The notes below the pieces were generated by a model. It saw nothing but the letters and a program-made list of their open reading frames with translations. It had not been told where the DNA came from and searched no databases. Made by a program: the position numbers and the translations under genes. A DNA stretch of 26,571 nt from Sphingomonadales bacterium UBA6174 (lineage in GTDB: Bacteria > Pseudomonadota > Alphaproteobacteria > Sphingomonadales > Sphingomonadaceae). Location of the stretch: the NCBI GenBank assembly GCA_002422945.1, contig DITW01000086.1, positions 1 through 26,571 on the forward strand, read 5' to 3'. This document shows positions 1-6,426 of the stretch, one piece after another (position 1 is the stretch's first letter; each line of letters starts with the position of its first letter).

Positions 1-47
1 ACCACTCAGAAGGGGGCAGATCAATCCGAACACAACGGTCCCACTGA

Positions 48-74
48 GATGCTGAAACAAGTTCAGCATGACGA
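48..74. repeat. Solo REP-like palindromic arm (copy 1)
   Basis: The stretch contains TGCTGAAACAAGTTCAGCA followed by TGACGA, identical to the right-hand arm of the paired elements at 1697, 9910 and 13976. The partner arm, expected about 20-25 bases to the left, is absent. It forms a 7-bp hairpin (TGCTGAA/TTCAGCA) with a 5-base loop. Confidence 0.8.
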
Positions 75-178
75 AGGTGGGGAAATCAAAGGCGACCGTG
101 CTGCTGGGGGGGTGACATTGATGGTAAGGCCTAGGTGATTGATTTTTTGTAACTTTGATGGTAGTTGTTAAAAATCAG

Positions 179-244
179 GTCCCCGGCATGCCGTCTTGAG
201 GCGTTCGAGCGAGCAGACATCAGCTCAAGGCCGATCCCGGGGAC
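179..244. other. Two-stage inverted repeat upstream of rlmN
   Basis: The outer arms GTCCCCGG (179-186) and CCGGGGAC (237-244) are perfect complements. Inside them, CTTGAG and CTCAAG can form a second stem, with internal loops on both sides. No U-run follows on either strand, so a simple intrinsic terminator is unlikely. It could be an RNA structure in the rlmN leader, the end of an upstream transcript or a small RNA. Only the arm complementarity is directly seen. Confidence 0.35.
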
Positions 245-246
245 AC

Positions 247-262
247 CCTGAATGACAGGGTT
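247..262. other. Short hairpin ACCCTG/CAGGGT
   Basis: ACCCTG, a 5-base loop AATGA, then CAGGGT form a 6-bp stem just 3' of the larger inverted repeat and about 100 bases before rlmN. The left arm resembles the CCCTGAA half of the REP-like repeats, but the loop differs. It may be a decayed repeat or part of the rlmN leader. Confidence 0.3.
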
Positions 263-358
263 TGTGTTCCTGTGGCTTGGGTAGCTCATGGGCAGATCGA
301 GATGACAACATACACCACACTTCCCGTTGGCGTTAATTTCCTGTAGAGGCCGCGGTCT

Positions 359-1570
359 ATGGACAGCCTGCATTCCCAAGCCCCGATGGCCCGCCCCGGC
401 CATATCGATCCCGTTCCCGTGCCGCGGGTGGTGACGCCACGCGCCGATGGCAAGATCGACCTGTTGGGCCGGTCGAAGGACGAATTGAAGCAGATCCTGC
501 TCGATGCCGGGCTGGACGCCAAGCAGGCGAAGCTGCGGGCCAAGCAATTATGGCATCAGATCTACAATCGCGGCGCGACTCAGTTCGATGCGATGACCGA
601 TATCGCCAAGTCGATGCATGGCTGGCTTGATGAGCATTTCGTGGTCGAGCGGCCGGAAGTGATCGAGGCGCAGGTGTCGGTCGATGGTACGCGCAAATGG
701 CTGCTGCGGGCGCCGGATGGCGAAGATTATGAAATGGTCTTCATCCCCGATGCGGATCGCGGCACCTTGTGCGTGTCGAGCCAGGTCGGCTGCACGCTGA
801 ACTGTCGTTTTTGCCATACCGGCACGATGCGGCTGGTGCGGAACCTCACGACCAGCGAAATCGTCGGTCAGATCATGCTCGCGCGTGATGCGCTGGGCGA
901 ATGGCCGAGCCAGCCCGAGGGGCGTCTACTCACCAACATCGTGATGATGGGCATGGGTGAGCCTTTGTACAATTTCGACAATGTGCGCGATGCGCTCAAG
1001 ATCGTGATGGATGGCGATGGCATTGCCTTGTCCAAGCGGCGGATTACTTTGTCCACATCGGGCGTGGTGCCGATGATGGAACGCGCAGGGCGTGAAATCG
1101 GGGTCAATCTCGCGGTGTCGCTTCATGCCGTTACCAAGGAAATTCGCGACGAAATCGTCCCGATCAACCGCAAATATGGCATTGAGGAATTGTTGCAGGC
1201 CTGTGCCGATTATCCCGGCGTCAACAATGCGCGACGCATCACCTTTGAATATGTGATGCTGAAGGACAAGAACGACCGTGACGAGGACGCGCATGAGCTG
1301 GTCCGGCTGATCCGCAAGTATAAGCTGCCCGCCAAGGTTAATCTCATCCCGTTCAACCCTTGGGAAGGGTCGTGCTATGAAACGTCCCTGCCCGAACAGG
1401 TGAAGCGTTTTTCCAACATCGTGTTCAACGCAGGCATTTCTGCCCCCGTCCGCACCCCGCGTGGGCGCGATATTGATGCCGCCTGTGGCCAGTTGAAAAC
1501 GAGTTCGGAGAAAAAGAGCCGGGCGGAACTGGATCGGCTGGCCGAGGAAAAGCTTGCGGCTTTAGGTTAA
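359..1570 (+). CDS. rlmN: Dual-specificity rRNA/tRNA adenine C2-methyltransferase RlmN
   Basis: This radical-SAM enzyme methylates C2 of A2503 in 23S rRNA and of A37 in some tRNAs, acting in the cytoplasm. The 403-residue product is slightly longer than the common ~385-400, because of a 20-30 residue N-terminal extension typical of alphaproteobacteria. The radical-SAM CxxxCxxC cluster is at C145, C149 and C152 (GCTLNCRFC). The two further family cysteines that form the methyl-carrier and covalent-intermediate pair are at C138 and C376 (DAACGQ). GMGEPL near residue 200 is the expected SAM-binding motif. The gene stands alone, with the opposing DUF2794 gene downstream. The ATG at 359 has a weak ribosome site; a start a few codons further in (Met10) cannot be excluded. 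Confidence 0.97.
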   Translation: MDSLHSQAPMARPGHIDPVPVPRVVTPRADGKIDLLGRSKDELKQILLDAGLDAKQAKLRAKQLWHQIYNRGATQFDAMTDIAKSMHGWLDEHFVVERPEVIEAQVSVDGTRKWLLRAPDGEDYEMVFIPDADRGTLCVSSQVGCTLNCRFCHTGTMRLVRNLTTSEIVGQIMLARDALGEWPSQPEGRLLTNIVMMGMGEPLYNFDNVRDALKIVMDGDGIALSKRRITLSTSGVVPMMERAGREIGVNLAVSLHAVTKEIRDEIVPINRKYGIEELLQACADYPGVNNARRITFEYVMLKDKNDRDEDAHELVRLIRKYKLPAKVNLIPFNPWEGSCYETSLPEQVKRFSNIVFNAGISAPVRTPRGRDIDAACGQLKTSSEKKSRAELDRLAEEKLAALG

Positions 1571-1644
1571 GCCTCAGTCGCCGGCGCGGGCATCGGCCCG
1601 CATAGGCTTTCCTCTCAATTAGCTCGGGCGGCCGTCAGGCCTTG

Positions 1645-1660
1645 CGGCGCTAAAGCGCCG
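1645..1660. terminator. GC-rich hairpin downstream of rlmN
   Basis: CGGCGC-TAAA-GCGCCG is a perfect 6-bp stem with a tetraloop, 75 bases after the rlmN stop. It lacks a following U-tract, so factor-independent termination is doubtful. It may help 3'-end formation between the convergent rlmN and DUF2794 genes. Confidence 0.35.
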
Positions 1661-1696
1661 TTGGTGGCAGTTGTTGGCGATGGTGAAACCCCATTT

Positions 1697-1767
1697 CGTC
1701 ACCCTGAACTTGTTTCAGGGTCCTTCCCAGACTTGCGGGAGATGCTGAACCAAGTTCAGCATAACGA
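1697..1767. repeat. Paired REP-like element (copy 2)
   Basis: The left arm CCCTGAACTTGTTTCAGGG (1702-1720) and a right arm TGCTGAACCAAGTTCAGCA (one change from the common form) are separated by about 22 bases. Each arm is itself a hairpin, and the two arms are inverted relative to each other. The element sits between the convergent rlmN and DUF2794 genes. Confidence 0.85.
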
Positions 1768-1782
1768 AAAACGAGAATCCCG

Positions 1783-2136
1783 TTATTCCACGACCTTCAT
1801 CAGCCTGCGTTCGAGTGGGGCGAGGATGGGGCCGAGTTCGTGACCGCGTTTGATGATCAGGCCGGATTCATTGACCAATGCCCACATGCCCTGTTTCTGG
1901 CGCAGCGCCGGGCGCTTTTCGATGCGGATTTCCGGACGTTCTGCCGCGCGGCGAAAGGCGGCGAAGGCGGCGATGTCGCGGTCCATGTGCATCGCATAAT
2001 CGCGCCACATGCCCGCCGCGACCATGCGGCCATACAGGTCCATGATGCGTTGCAATTCGATCCGCTCAAACCCGACTTGCAGGATTTGTCCGGGGCGATG
2101 CGAACCGGTGGGTGGGAAGGGGGTGACGTCACCCAT
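1783..2136 (-). CDS. DUF2794 domain-containing protein
   Basis: This 117-residue cytoplasmic protein matches the DUF2794 family, which is widespread in alphaproteobacteria and has no assigned function. The family signature is plain: IMDLYGRMVAAGMWRDYAM (residues ~31-50), then an aromatic/Arg-rich stretch AFAAFRRAAERPEIRIEKRP, then a GLIIKRGHELG segment near the C-terminus. There is no signal peptide or membrane segment. The ATG at 2134-2136 gives a normal family length. It lies 3' of cysE on the same strand with about 20 bases between, so the two are probably co-transcribed. No role can be read from the sequence. Confidence 0.88.
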   Translation of the reverse strand: MGDVTPFPPTGSHRPGQILQVGFERIELQRIMDLYGRMVAAGMWRDYAMHMDRDIAAFAAFRRAAERPEIRIEKRPALRQKQGMWALVNESGLIIKRGHELGPILAPLERRLMKVVE

Positions 2137-2156
2137 AAGTGACGATCACGCCCGGA

Positions 2157-2858
2157 TTAGCCATTTTTCCGCGCGGCGACATCGGCTTTGGCGGCCGCGT
2201 CGCGCTCTTCGATCAGCGCAGATAATCGGGAGCGCAGCACCTCGATTTCGCATTTCAGCAGATCGAGCTGTTGTGTCGCAGGATCGAAACGGTCGGCGCA
2301 TTGCGTGCCATAAGGCACGAAGTCCTTTTGATATTCCTGTGCATCCACCAGCATCGGCTTGGCCGGGATGCCAACGACGACAGCCCCTTCCGCCACGTCC
2401 TTAGTAACGACGGCATTGGCGCCGACCCGCGCGCGGGGGCCGATGGTGATTGGGCCAAGCACTGCCGCGCCCAGCGAGATGATCGCGCCTTCGCAAATGG
2501 TCGGGTGGCGTTTGCCGCCGACGCCGCTGGTGGGGTTGGTGCCGCCCAAGGTCGCGCCTTGGTAGATCGTGACATTATCGTGGATTTCAGCGGTTTCGCC
2601 GATGACGACAAAGCCATGGTCGATGAAGAAATTGCGACCGATCGTCGCACCGGGATGGATGTCGATCGCGGTCAGGAAACGGGCGATATGATTGACCAGC
2701 CGGGCGAGGAAAAACAGATCCGCCTGAAACAGCCAATGGGCGATGCGATGGAAACCGAGCGCGATGACGCCGGGGTAGAGCAGCACCTCCCAGCGCGAAC
2801 GGGGCGCAGGATCGCGTGCGCGGATCGAATCGAGATACTCGATCAGCCTGCCAAACAT
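2157..2858 (-). CDS. cysE: Serine O-acetyltransferase (EpsC/CysE type)
   Basis: The enzyme transfers acetyl from acetyl-CoA to L-serine, giving O-acetylserine, the committed step of cysteine synthesis. The 233-residue product is the short EpsC-like form. A helical N-terminus (residues 1-60) is followed by a left-handed beta-helix of hexapeptide repeats (about 65-170) containing HPGATIG, the catalytic-region FIDHGFVVIGETAEI and IYQGATLGG. IPAKPM closes the helix, then comes a charged, coiled-coil-like tail. I chose the ATG at 2856-2858 because AAAGGG lies 6 bases upstream; the longer frame begins with a GTG at 2873 that would bury this ribosome site. It is divergent from a TauE/SafE permease, which suggests a sulfur theme but does not prove one. 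Confidence 0.95.
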   Translation of the reverse strand: MFGRLIEYLDSIRARDPAPRSRWEVLLYPGVIALGFHRIAHWLFQADLFFLARLVNHIARFLTAIDIHPGATIGRNFFIDHGFVVIGETAEIHDNVTIYQGATLGGTNPTSGVGGKRHPTICEGAIISLGAAVLGPITIGPRARVGANAVVTKDVAEGAVVVGIPAKPMLVDAQEYQKDFVPYGTQCADRFDPATQQLDLLKCEIEVLRSRLSALIEERDAAAKADVAARKNG

Positions 2859-2945
2859 TGCGCGCCCTTTCACCGTTTAAAGAAGTCCTATGTAGTAGTG
2901 CTTCGTAAAAATTTCTAGTGCCGGGGCCGGTTGGACGTGGATATG

Positions 2946-2959
2946 CGGTCAAATGACCG
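2946..2959. promoter_or_regulatory. Dyad in the cysE/permease divergent region
   Basis: CGGTCA-AA-TGACCG is a perfect 6+6 dyad with a 2-base centre, in the 273-base gap between divergent cysE and the TauE/SafE gene. This spacing suits a protein operator rather than an RNA hairpin. No regulator can be assigned from the motif alone. Confidence 0.35.
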
Positions 2960-3055
2960 TGATGAGTCTTGTCTTTTTATGGGGCATAGTCCACCGCAGC
3001 ACTGGAGATTGAAGCATCATGCGGAAATTGGGGGCCAGTTTTCGGCACCGAATGA

Positions 3056-3092
3056 TGCGACGACAAAATGAGAGCGTGCGACCTGCGTCGCA
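3056..3092. promoter_or_regulatory. Inverted repeat TGCGACG/CGTCGCA before permease gene
   Basis: The 7-bp arms at 3056-3062 and 3086-3092 are perfect complements separated by 23 bases, about 40 bases upstream of the permease start. It could be a leader stem-loop or a two-site operator; neither is proven. Confidence 0.3.
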
Positions 3093-3131
3093 TATGATGT
3101 TCGCGCGCTTTACGCTTGAGGAGTGAGTGGC

Positions 3132-3896
3132 ATGCTGTTCGGTTTTGAGCTGCAAGATGTGCTGCCGTTTATCGTGGTGGGTTTTGCGGCGCAATTGGTC
3201 GATGGCGCGCTTGGCATGGCCTTTGGCGTGATTTCCAGCACCTTGCTGGTGTCGCTGGGCGTGCCGCCTGCGACGGCCTCTGCCACGGTGCATCTGGCCG
3301 AATGCTTCACCACCGGCGTTTCGGGGGCGAGCCATATTCTCCACAAGAATGTGAACTGGAAATTATTGGCGCGACTGGCTGTGCCGGGGATGCTGGGCGG
3401 CGCGGCGGGGGCGTATTTGCTGTCCAATATCGATGCGTCGATCGCCAAGCCTTATGTGCTCGCCTATCTGACCTGCATCGGGATTTACCTGCTGGTGCGC
3501 GGCATCCGCCATACCGAGATGGAGCGCCGGGTCCGCGTGATCGAGCCTTTGGGCCTGTTGGGCGGCTTTCTCGATGCATCGGGCGGCGGCGGCTGGGGAC
3601 CGATTGTGACCAGCAATCTGTTGTTGCAGGGCAGCGATCCGCGCACGACGGTCGGTTCGGTCAATACTGCCGAGTTCTTCATCACGACGACGATTTCGGC
3701 GACCTTCATTTTCTCGCTGGGCGCAGAGGCCTTTTCGGCGGCGATTGTCGGCTTGATTGTGGGCGGTGTGGTGGCCGCGCCATTGGGCGCATGGCTGACC
3801 AAGCATATTCCCGCCCGGCCCTTGTTGATCATGGTCGGTGTGGTGTTGACGCTGACCAGCCTTGTCGGCTGCGCCAAGGCGTTCAAGCTGTTCTGA
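3132..3896 (+). CDS. TauE/SafE (TSUP) family inner-membrane permease
   Basis: This is a 254-residue polytopic membrane protein of the sulfite exporter TauE/SafE family, whose characterised members move small sulfur-containing or organic anions. Two related halves are seen. The first carries QLVDGALGMAFGVISST (residues ~20-36) and the second FLDASGGGGWGPIVTSNL, the usual TSUP half-motifs. Around eight hydrophobic helices can be drawn. I chose the ATG at 3132 because GAGGAG (3118-3123) lies 8 bases before it; the GTG at 3123 overlaps that ribosome site. The gene is divergent from cysE, so export of sulfite or another sulfur compound is a reasonable guess, but the substrate is not readable from sequence. 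Confidence 0.9.
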   Translation: MLFGFELQDVLPFIVVGFAAQLVDGALGMAFGVISSTLLVSLGVPPATASATVHLAECFTTGVSGASHILHKNVNWKLLARLAVPGMLGGAAGAYLLSNIDASIAKPYVLAYLTCIGIYLLVRGIRHTEMERRVRVIEPLGLLGGFLDASGGGGWGPIVTSNLLLQGSDPRTTVGSVNTAEFFITTTISATFIFSLGAEAFSAAIVGLIVGGVVAAPLGAWLTKHIPARPLLIMVGVVLTLTSLVGCAKAFKLF

Positions 3897-3918
3897 TCGC
3901 CAGTTCTGATCGTTGGCG

Positions 3919-3928
3919 TTATCGATAA
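3919..3928. promoter_or_regulatory. Palindrome TTATCGATAA upstream of oxyR
   Basis: This perfect 10-base palindrome, in a locally AT-rich stretch, lies 42 bases before the oxyR start. A TATATT that could serve as a -10 box follows at 3936-3941. OxyR often autoregulates, so this is a candidate control site, although it does not match the ATAG-N7-CTAT spacing of the E. coli consensus. Confidence 0.3.
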
Positions 3929-3969
3929 ATTGCGGTATATTGCCCCCTCGTGATTGAGGGGGTCGATCA

Positions 3970-4875
3970 ATGACTGTGTTCCTGCCGACGCTGAAGCAAC
4001 TTCAATATCTGGTCGCGCTCAAGGACCATGGCCATTTCGGCAAGGCCGCCGATGCGTGTTTCGTCACTCAGTCCACATTGTCGGCGGGTTTGCGCGAACT
4101 GGAAACATTGATCGGCATCATTCTGGTCGAACGCACCCGCCGGGTCGTCCGCTTCACCCCTTTGGGCGATCGGGTCGCGGAAAAAGCCCGGCGCGTGCTG
4201 CGTGAGGCGGAGGAATTGGGCGATCTGGTCAAGGCATCGGGCGAACCCTTGTCGGGCGAATTGCGGATGAGCGTCATCCCGACGATTGCGCCATTTCTGT
4301 TGCCGCGCATCCTGCCGAAATTGCGGGCCGATTGGCCGGACCTCAAGCTTTATCTGCGCGAGGAGCCGAGTGCGGCGGCGTGCGAATCGCTGCATAGCGG
4401 CCATGTCGATTGCGTGTTGCTGGCGCTGCCTTATGCCTGTGGTGATGTCGAGACCGCCGTCTTGTTCGAGGATTTCCTGTTTCTCGCCATCCCCGGCGAT
4501 GAAGTGATACCGGACCGCGCCACGCCCGATCTGATTGCACCGGATCGGTTGTTGTTATTAGAGGATGGGCATTGTCTGAAAGACCATGCGCTGGCCGCCT
4601 GCAATCGCCCCGAATTACGGGCGGAGGCGACGATGTTGGGAACCTCGCTGCACACTTTGGTGCAGATGGTGGATAATGGTCTGGGCGTCACATTATTGCC
4701 GGAAATGGCGATAGATGCGGGAATTTTGCAGAATACGAAAATTCAGGCGCGTCGGTTGGTCGCCGGACATCCGAGCCGGACCATCGCATTGATCTGGCGC
4801 AAGGCCAGCCCCCGGACCAAGGAGTTCCTCTTGCTGGCCGAGGCACTTAAGGACATGGAGCGGACGGCGGTTTGA
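3970..4875 (+). CDS. oxyR: Hydrogen-peroxide-responsive LysR-family regulator OxyR
   Basis: This 301-residue LysR-type transcription factor has an N-terminal winged helix-turn-helix (residues ~6-65, with GKAADACFVTQSTLSAGLRE as recognition region) and a two-lobed effector domain (~90-295). The redox pair that defines OxyR is present: C202 in EDGHCLKDHALAAC and C211, nine residues on, matching the E. coli C199/C208 spacing. Peroxide converts such a pair to a disulfide and switches target promoters such as catalase and alkyl hydroperoxide reductase; none of those targets is in the window. A GAGGGGG ribosome site sits 7 bases before the ATG. chpT follows on the same strand after 65 bases. Confidence 0.95.
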   Translation: MTVFLPTLKQLQYLVALKDHGHFGKAADACFVTQSTLSAGLRELETLIGIILVERTRRVVRFTPLGDRVAEKARRVLREAEELGDLVKASGEPLSGELRMSVIPTIAPFLLPRILPKLRADWPDLKLYLREEPSAAACESLHSGHVDCVLLALPYACGDVETAVLFEDFLFLAIPGDEVIPDRATPDLIAPDRLLLLEDGHCLKDHALAACNRPELRAEATMLGTSLHTLVQMVDNGLGVTLLPEMAIDAGILQNTKIQARRLVAGHPSRTIALIWRKASPRTKEFLLLAEALKDMERTAV

Positions 4876-4940
4876 CCGGTTGCATATCGGCAAGCGCCGC
4901 GCCAAAGAGTGGTTTCGTATCGAATACAAGGGACAATTGC

Positions 4941-5570
4941 ATGACTGACACCGGGATCGATTTTGCCAGCTTGCTGTGTTCGCGGTTGTGCCACGATCTG
5001 TTGAGCCCGGTGGGCGCGATCAACAACGGGCTGGAATTGCTGGCGGATGAGCATGATCCCGATATGCGCGCGCGCTGCATGGAGTTACTCAATGAAAGCG
5101 CGCGGGCATCGGCGAACAAGCTGAAATTCTTCCGCCTTGCCTTTGGTGCGGCCGGTGGCTTTGCCGATATGGTCGATGTGCGCGAGGCTAAGGCCGCGAT
5201 CGAAGGTCTGATCGGTGCGGATAGCCGCACGACGCTTGGCTGGATGGTGTCGCAGCCGACCTTGAGCAAACCCGCGATCAAGACCTTGCTCAACCTGTCG
5301 TTGATTGCGTCCGATGCGCTGGTGCGCGGCGGGCAGCTTGATATTGCGGCGGAAGGCAGCGAAATCGTGATCCGCGCCTCTGGCCCGCGCATGATCCTTG
5401 ACCCGGAATTACGCACGGCGCTGGCAGGCGAGACGGCGGCGGATGCGTTGACTCCGCGCGCGGCGGTGGCGTGGCTGGTGCATAATCTGATCCGCGATGC
5501 GGGCGCTACCTTCCAATTGTCGGAGCCGGAACCGACCGTTCTCGTATTTGGTGTGTCGGGGCTTCAATAA
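4941..5570 (+). CDS. chpT: Histidine phosphotransferase ChpT
   Basis: ChpT relays phosphate from the hybrid kinase CckA to CtrA and CpdR in the alphaproteobacterial cell-cycle and motility circuit. The 209-residue product has the dimerisation/phosphotransfer helices at residues ~7-70, with the phospho-acceptor H18 in LCHDLLSPVGAINNGLELL. A degenerate ATPase-like domain (~75-205) lacks the ATP-binding N and G boxes, as expected for a phosphotransferase rather than a kinase. I chose the ATG at 4941 because AAGGGA lies 7 bases upstream and the protein then starts, as in relatives, a few residues before the DHp helix; the frame is open back to 4872. CckA, CtrA and CpdR are not encoded here, but a perfect CtrA-type box is at 21407. 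Confidence 0.93.
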   Translation: MTDTGIDFASLLCSRLCHDLLSPVGAINNGLELLADEHDPDMRARCMELLNESARASANKLKFFRLAFGAAGGFADMVDVREAKAAIEGLIGADSRTTLGWMVSQPTLSKPAIKTLLNLSLIASDALVRGGQLDIAAEGSEIVIRASGPRMILDPELRTALAGETAADALTPRAAVAWLVHNLIRDAGATFQLSEPEPTVLVFGVSGLQ

Positions 5571-5615
5571 ACTCGGCTTGGTAATAAGCATGGGGCGCGA
5601 AGAGTCGGTTCGCGC

Positions 5616-5643
5616 TTGCAGAATCGGTACGATCTGTTATTCG
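5616..5643 (+). promoter_or_regulatory. Possible sigma70-type promoter for rpmI-rplT
   Basis: TTGCAG (5616-5621) and a TATTCG at 5638 are 16 bases apart, about 80 bases before rpmI. The -35 is good and the -10 is weak. It is the best match in the short chpT-rpmI gap. Confidence 0.3.
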
Positions 5644-5646
5644 CCG

Positions 5647-5659
5647 CCGTTCCGAACGG
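5647..5659 (+). promoter_or_regulatory. Dyad CCGTTCCGAACGG in rpmI leader
   Basis: A 13-base palindrome lies about 60 bases before rpmI, capable of a 5-bp hairpin with a CCG loop. The rpmI-rplT genes are autoregulated by L20 in several bacteria through leader RNA structure; this small hairpin could take part, but no L20-site mimic is evident. Confidence 0.25.
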
Positions 5660-5721
5660 ATGGGCTGGCTCAAATGGGCTGCCATGTTCATCTCTGATCG
5701 GTTTACTGTAAGGAGACCAAA

Positions 5722-5925
5722 ATGCCCAAGCTCAAGACCAAGAGCGGTGTGAAGAAGCGCTTCAAGATCACCGCAAATGGCAAGATCAAGCATGGCGTCG
5801 CTGGCAAGCGTCACCGTCTTATCAGCCATAATTCGAAATATATCCGCCAGAATCGCGGCACGTCTGTGCTGTCGGATGCCGATAGCCCCACAGTGAAGCT
5901 GTGGGCGCCGTACGGCCTGCGTTGA
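5722..5925 (+). CDS. rpmI: 50S ribosomal protein L35
   Basis: This is a 67-residue, very basic large-subunit ribosomal protein of normal family length. The N-terminal MPKLKTKSGVKKRFKIT, the central GKRHRLISHNSKYIRQNRG and the C-terminal KLWAPYGLR (typical of alphaproteobacteria) are clear. AAGGAGA lies 7 bases before the ATG. rplT follows after 19 bases, so the pair is an operon. infC, which often precedes rpmI elsewhere, is not here. Confidence 0.97.
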   Translation: MPKLKTKSGVKKRFKITANGKIKHGVAGKRHRLISHNSKYIRQNRGTSVLSDADSPTVKLWAPYGLR

Positions 5926-5944
5926 GATCGGGAGGATATAATTT

Positions 5945-6310
5945 ATGGCACGCGTGAAACGGGGTGTTACCACCCACGCCAAGCATAAGCGGATTCTCGA
6001 TCAGGCGAAGGGCTATTATGGCCGTCGCAAGAACACGATCCGTATCGCTCGTCAGGCCGTCGAAAAGGCCGGACAATACGCATATCGCGACCGTAAGGTT
6101 AAGAAGCGGTCCTTCCGTGGTTTGTGGATCCAGCGCATCAACGCTGCCGTCCGCATGGAAGGCCTGACCTATGGCGTGTTCATGCACGGCCTGAAGCTCG
6201 CCAACATCGAACTGGACCGGAAAGTCCTGGCCGATCTGGCAGTGAATGAAGCCGCTGCATTCAGCGCGATTGTTGCCCAAGCCAAGGCGGCTCTGCCCCA
6301 GGCTGCGTAA
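5945..6310 (+). CDS. rplT: 50S ribosomal protein L20
   Basis: This 121-residue basic protein binds 23S rRNA early in large-subunit assembly. It starts MARVKRGVTTHAKHKRILDQ, has the long N-terminal helix (KGYYGRRKNTIRIARQAVEK) and the conserved IQRINAAVRMEGLTYGVFMHG segment followed by the globular C-terminal part. GGGAGG is 9 bases before the ATG. In several bacteria L20 represses its own operon translationally. A strong terminator-like structure follows before pheS. Confidence 0.97.
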   Translation: MARVKRGVTTHAKHKRILDQAKGYYGRRKNTIRIARQAVEKAGQYAYRDRKVKKRSFRGLWIQRINAAVRMEGLTYGVFMHGLKLANIELDRKVLADLAVNEAAAFSAIVAQAKAALPQAA

Positions 6311-6329
6311 TGCGCACTGACTAGGTTAC

Positions 6330-6374
6330 AAAAGGGGCGCGGGCGGCATCAGCTTTCCGTGCCCTTTTTCTTTT
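6330..6374 (+). terminator. Intrinsic terminator or attenuator between rplT and pheS
   Basis: AAAAGGG (6330-6336) pairs with CCCTTTT (6362-6368), and CGCGG (6338-6342) pairs with CCGTG (6357-6361) including one G-U, leaving a 14-base loop and one bulged G. The T-rich TTTTTCTTTT runs on directly (6365-6374). This is the best-formed intrinsic terminator in the window. It may end rpmI-rplT transcripts or attenuate read-through into pheST. Confidence 0.7.
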
Positions 6375-6426
6375 GAAGACGCGTCGATTCCAGTGTTGCG
6401 GAAAAAGATGGGAAGTTTTGGGGGCA

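Larger units (their letters stand above)
1..358. other. Intergenic region upstream of rlmN
   Basis: No convincing coding region is seen here on either strand. A minus-strand reading frame runs from within rlmN through most of it, but its translation resembles no family I know and it is partly antisense to rlmN. The stretch holds a solo REP-like arm (48-74), a T-rich patch near 140-150, a two-stage inverted repeat (179-244) and a small hairpin (247-262). The rlmN promoter should lie here, but I could not place a convincing -35/-10 pair. Confidence 0.6.

Noticed and set aside
1840..2142. Plus-strand 100-codon frame opposite the DUF2794 gene
   Set aside because: The minus-strand product matches a known family over its full length; the plus frame matches nothing.
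2859..2873. Upstream GTG start for cysE
   Set aside because: It would place the clear AAAGGG ribosome site inside the gene; the ATG at 2858 fits both spacing and family N-terminus.
6311..6376. Phenylalanine-rich leader peptide before pheS (PFFF then stop)
   Set aside because: TTT TTC TTT TGA is present, but the frame has no start codon between the rplT stop and these codons; the only ATG there gives four codons in another frame.
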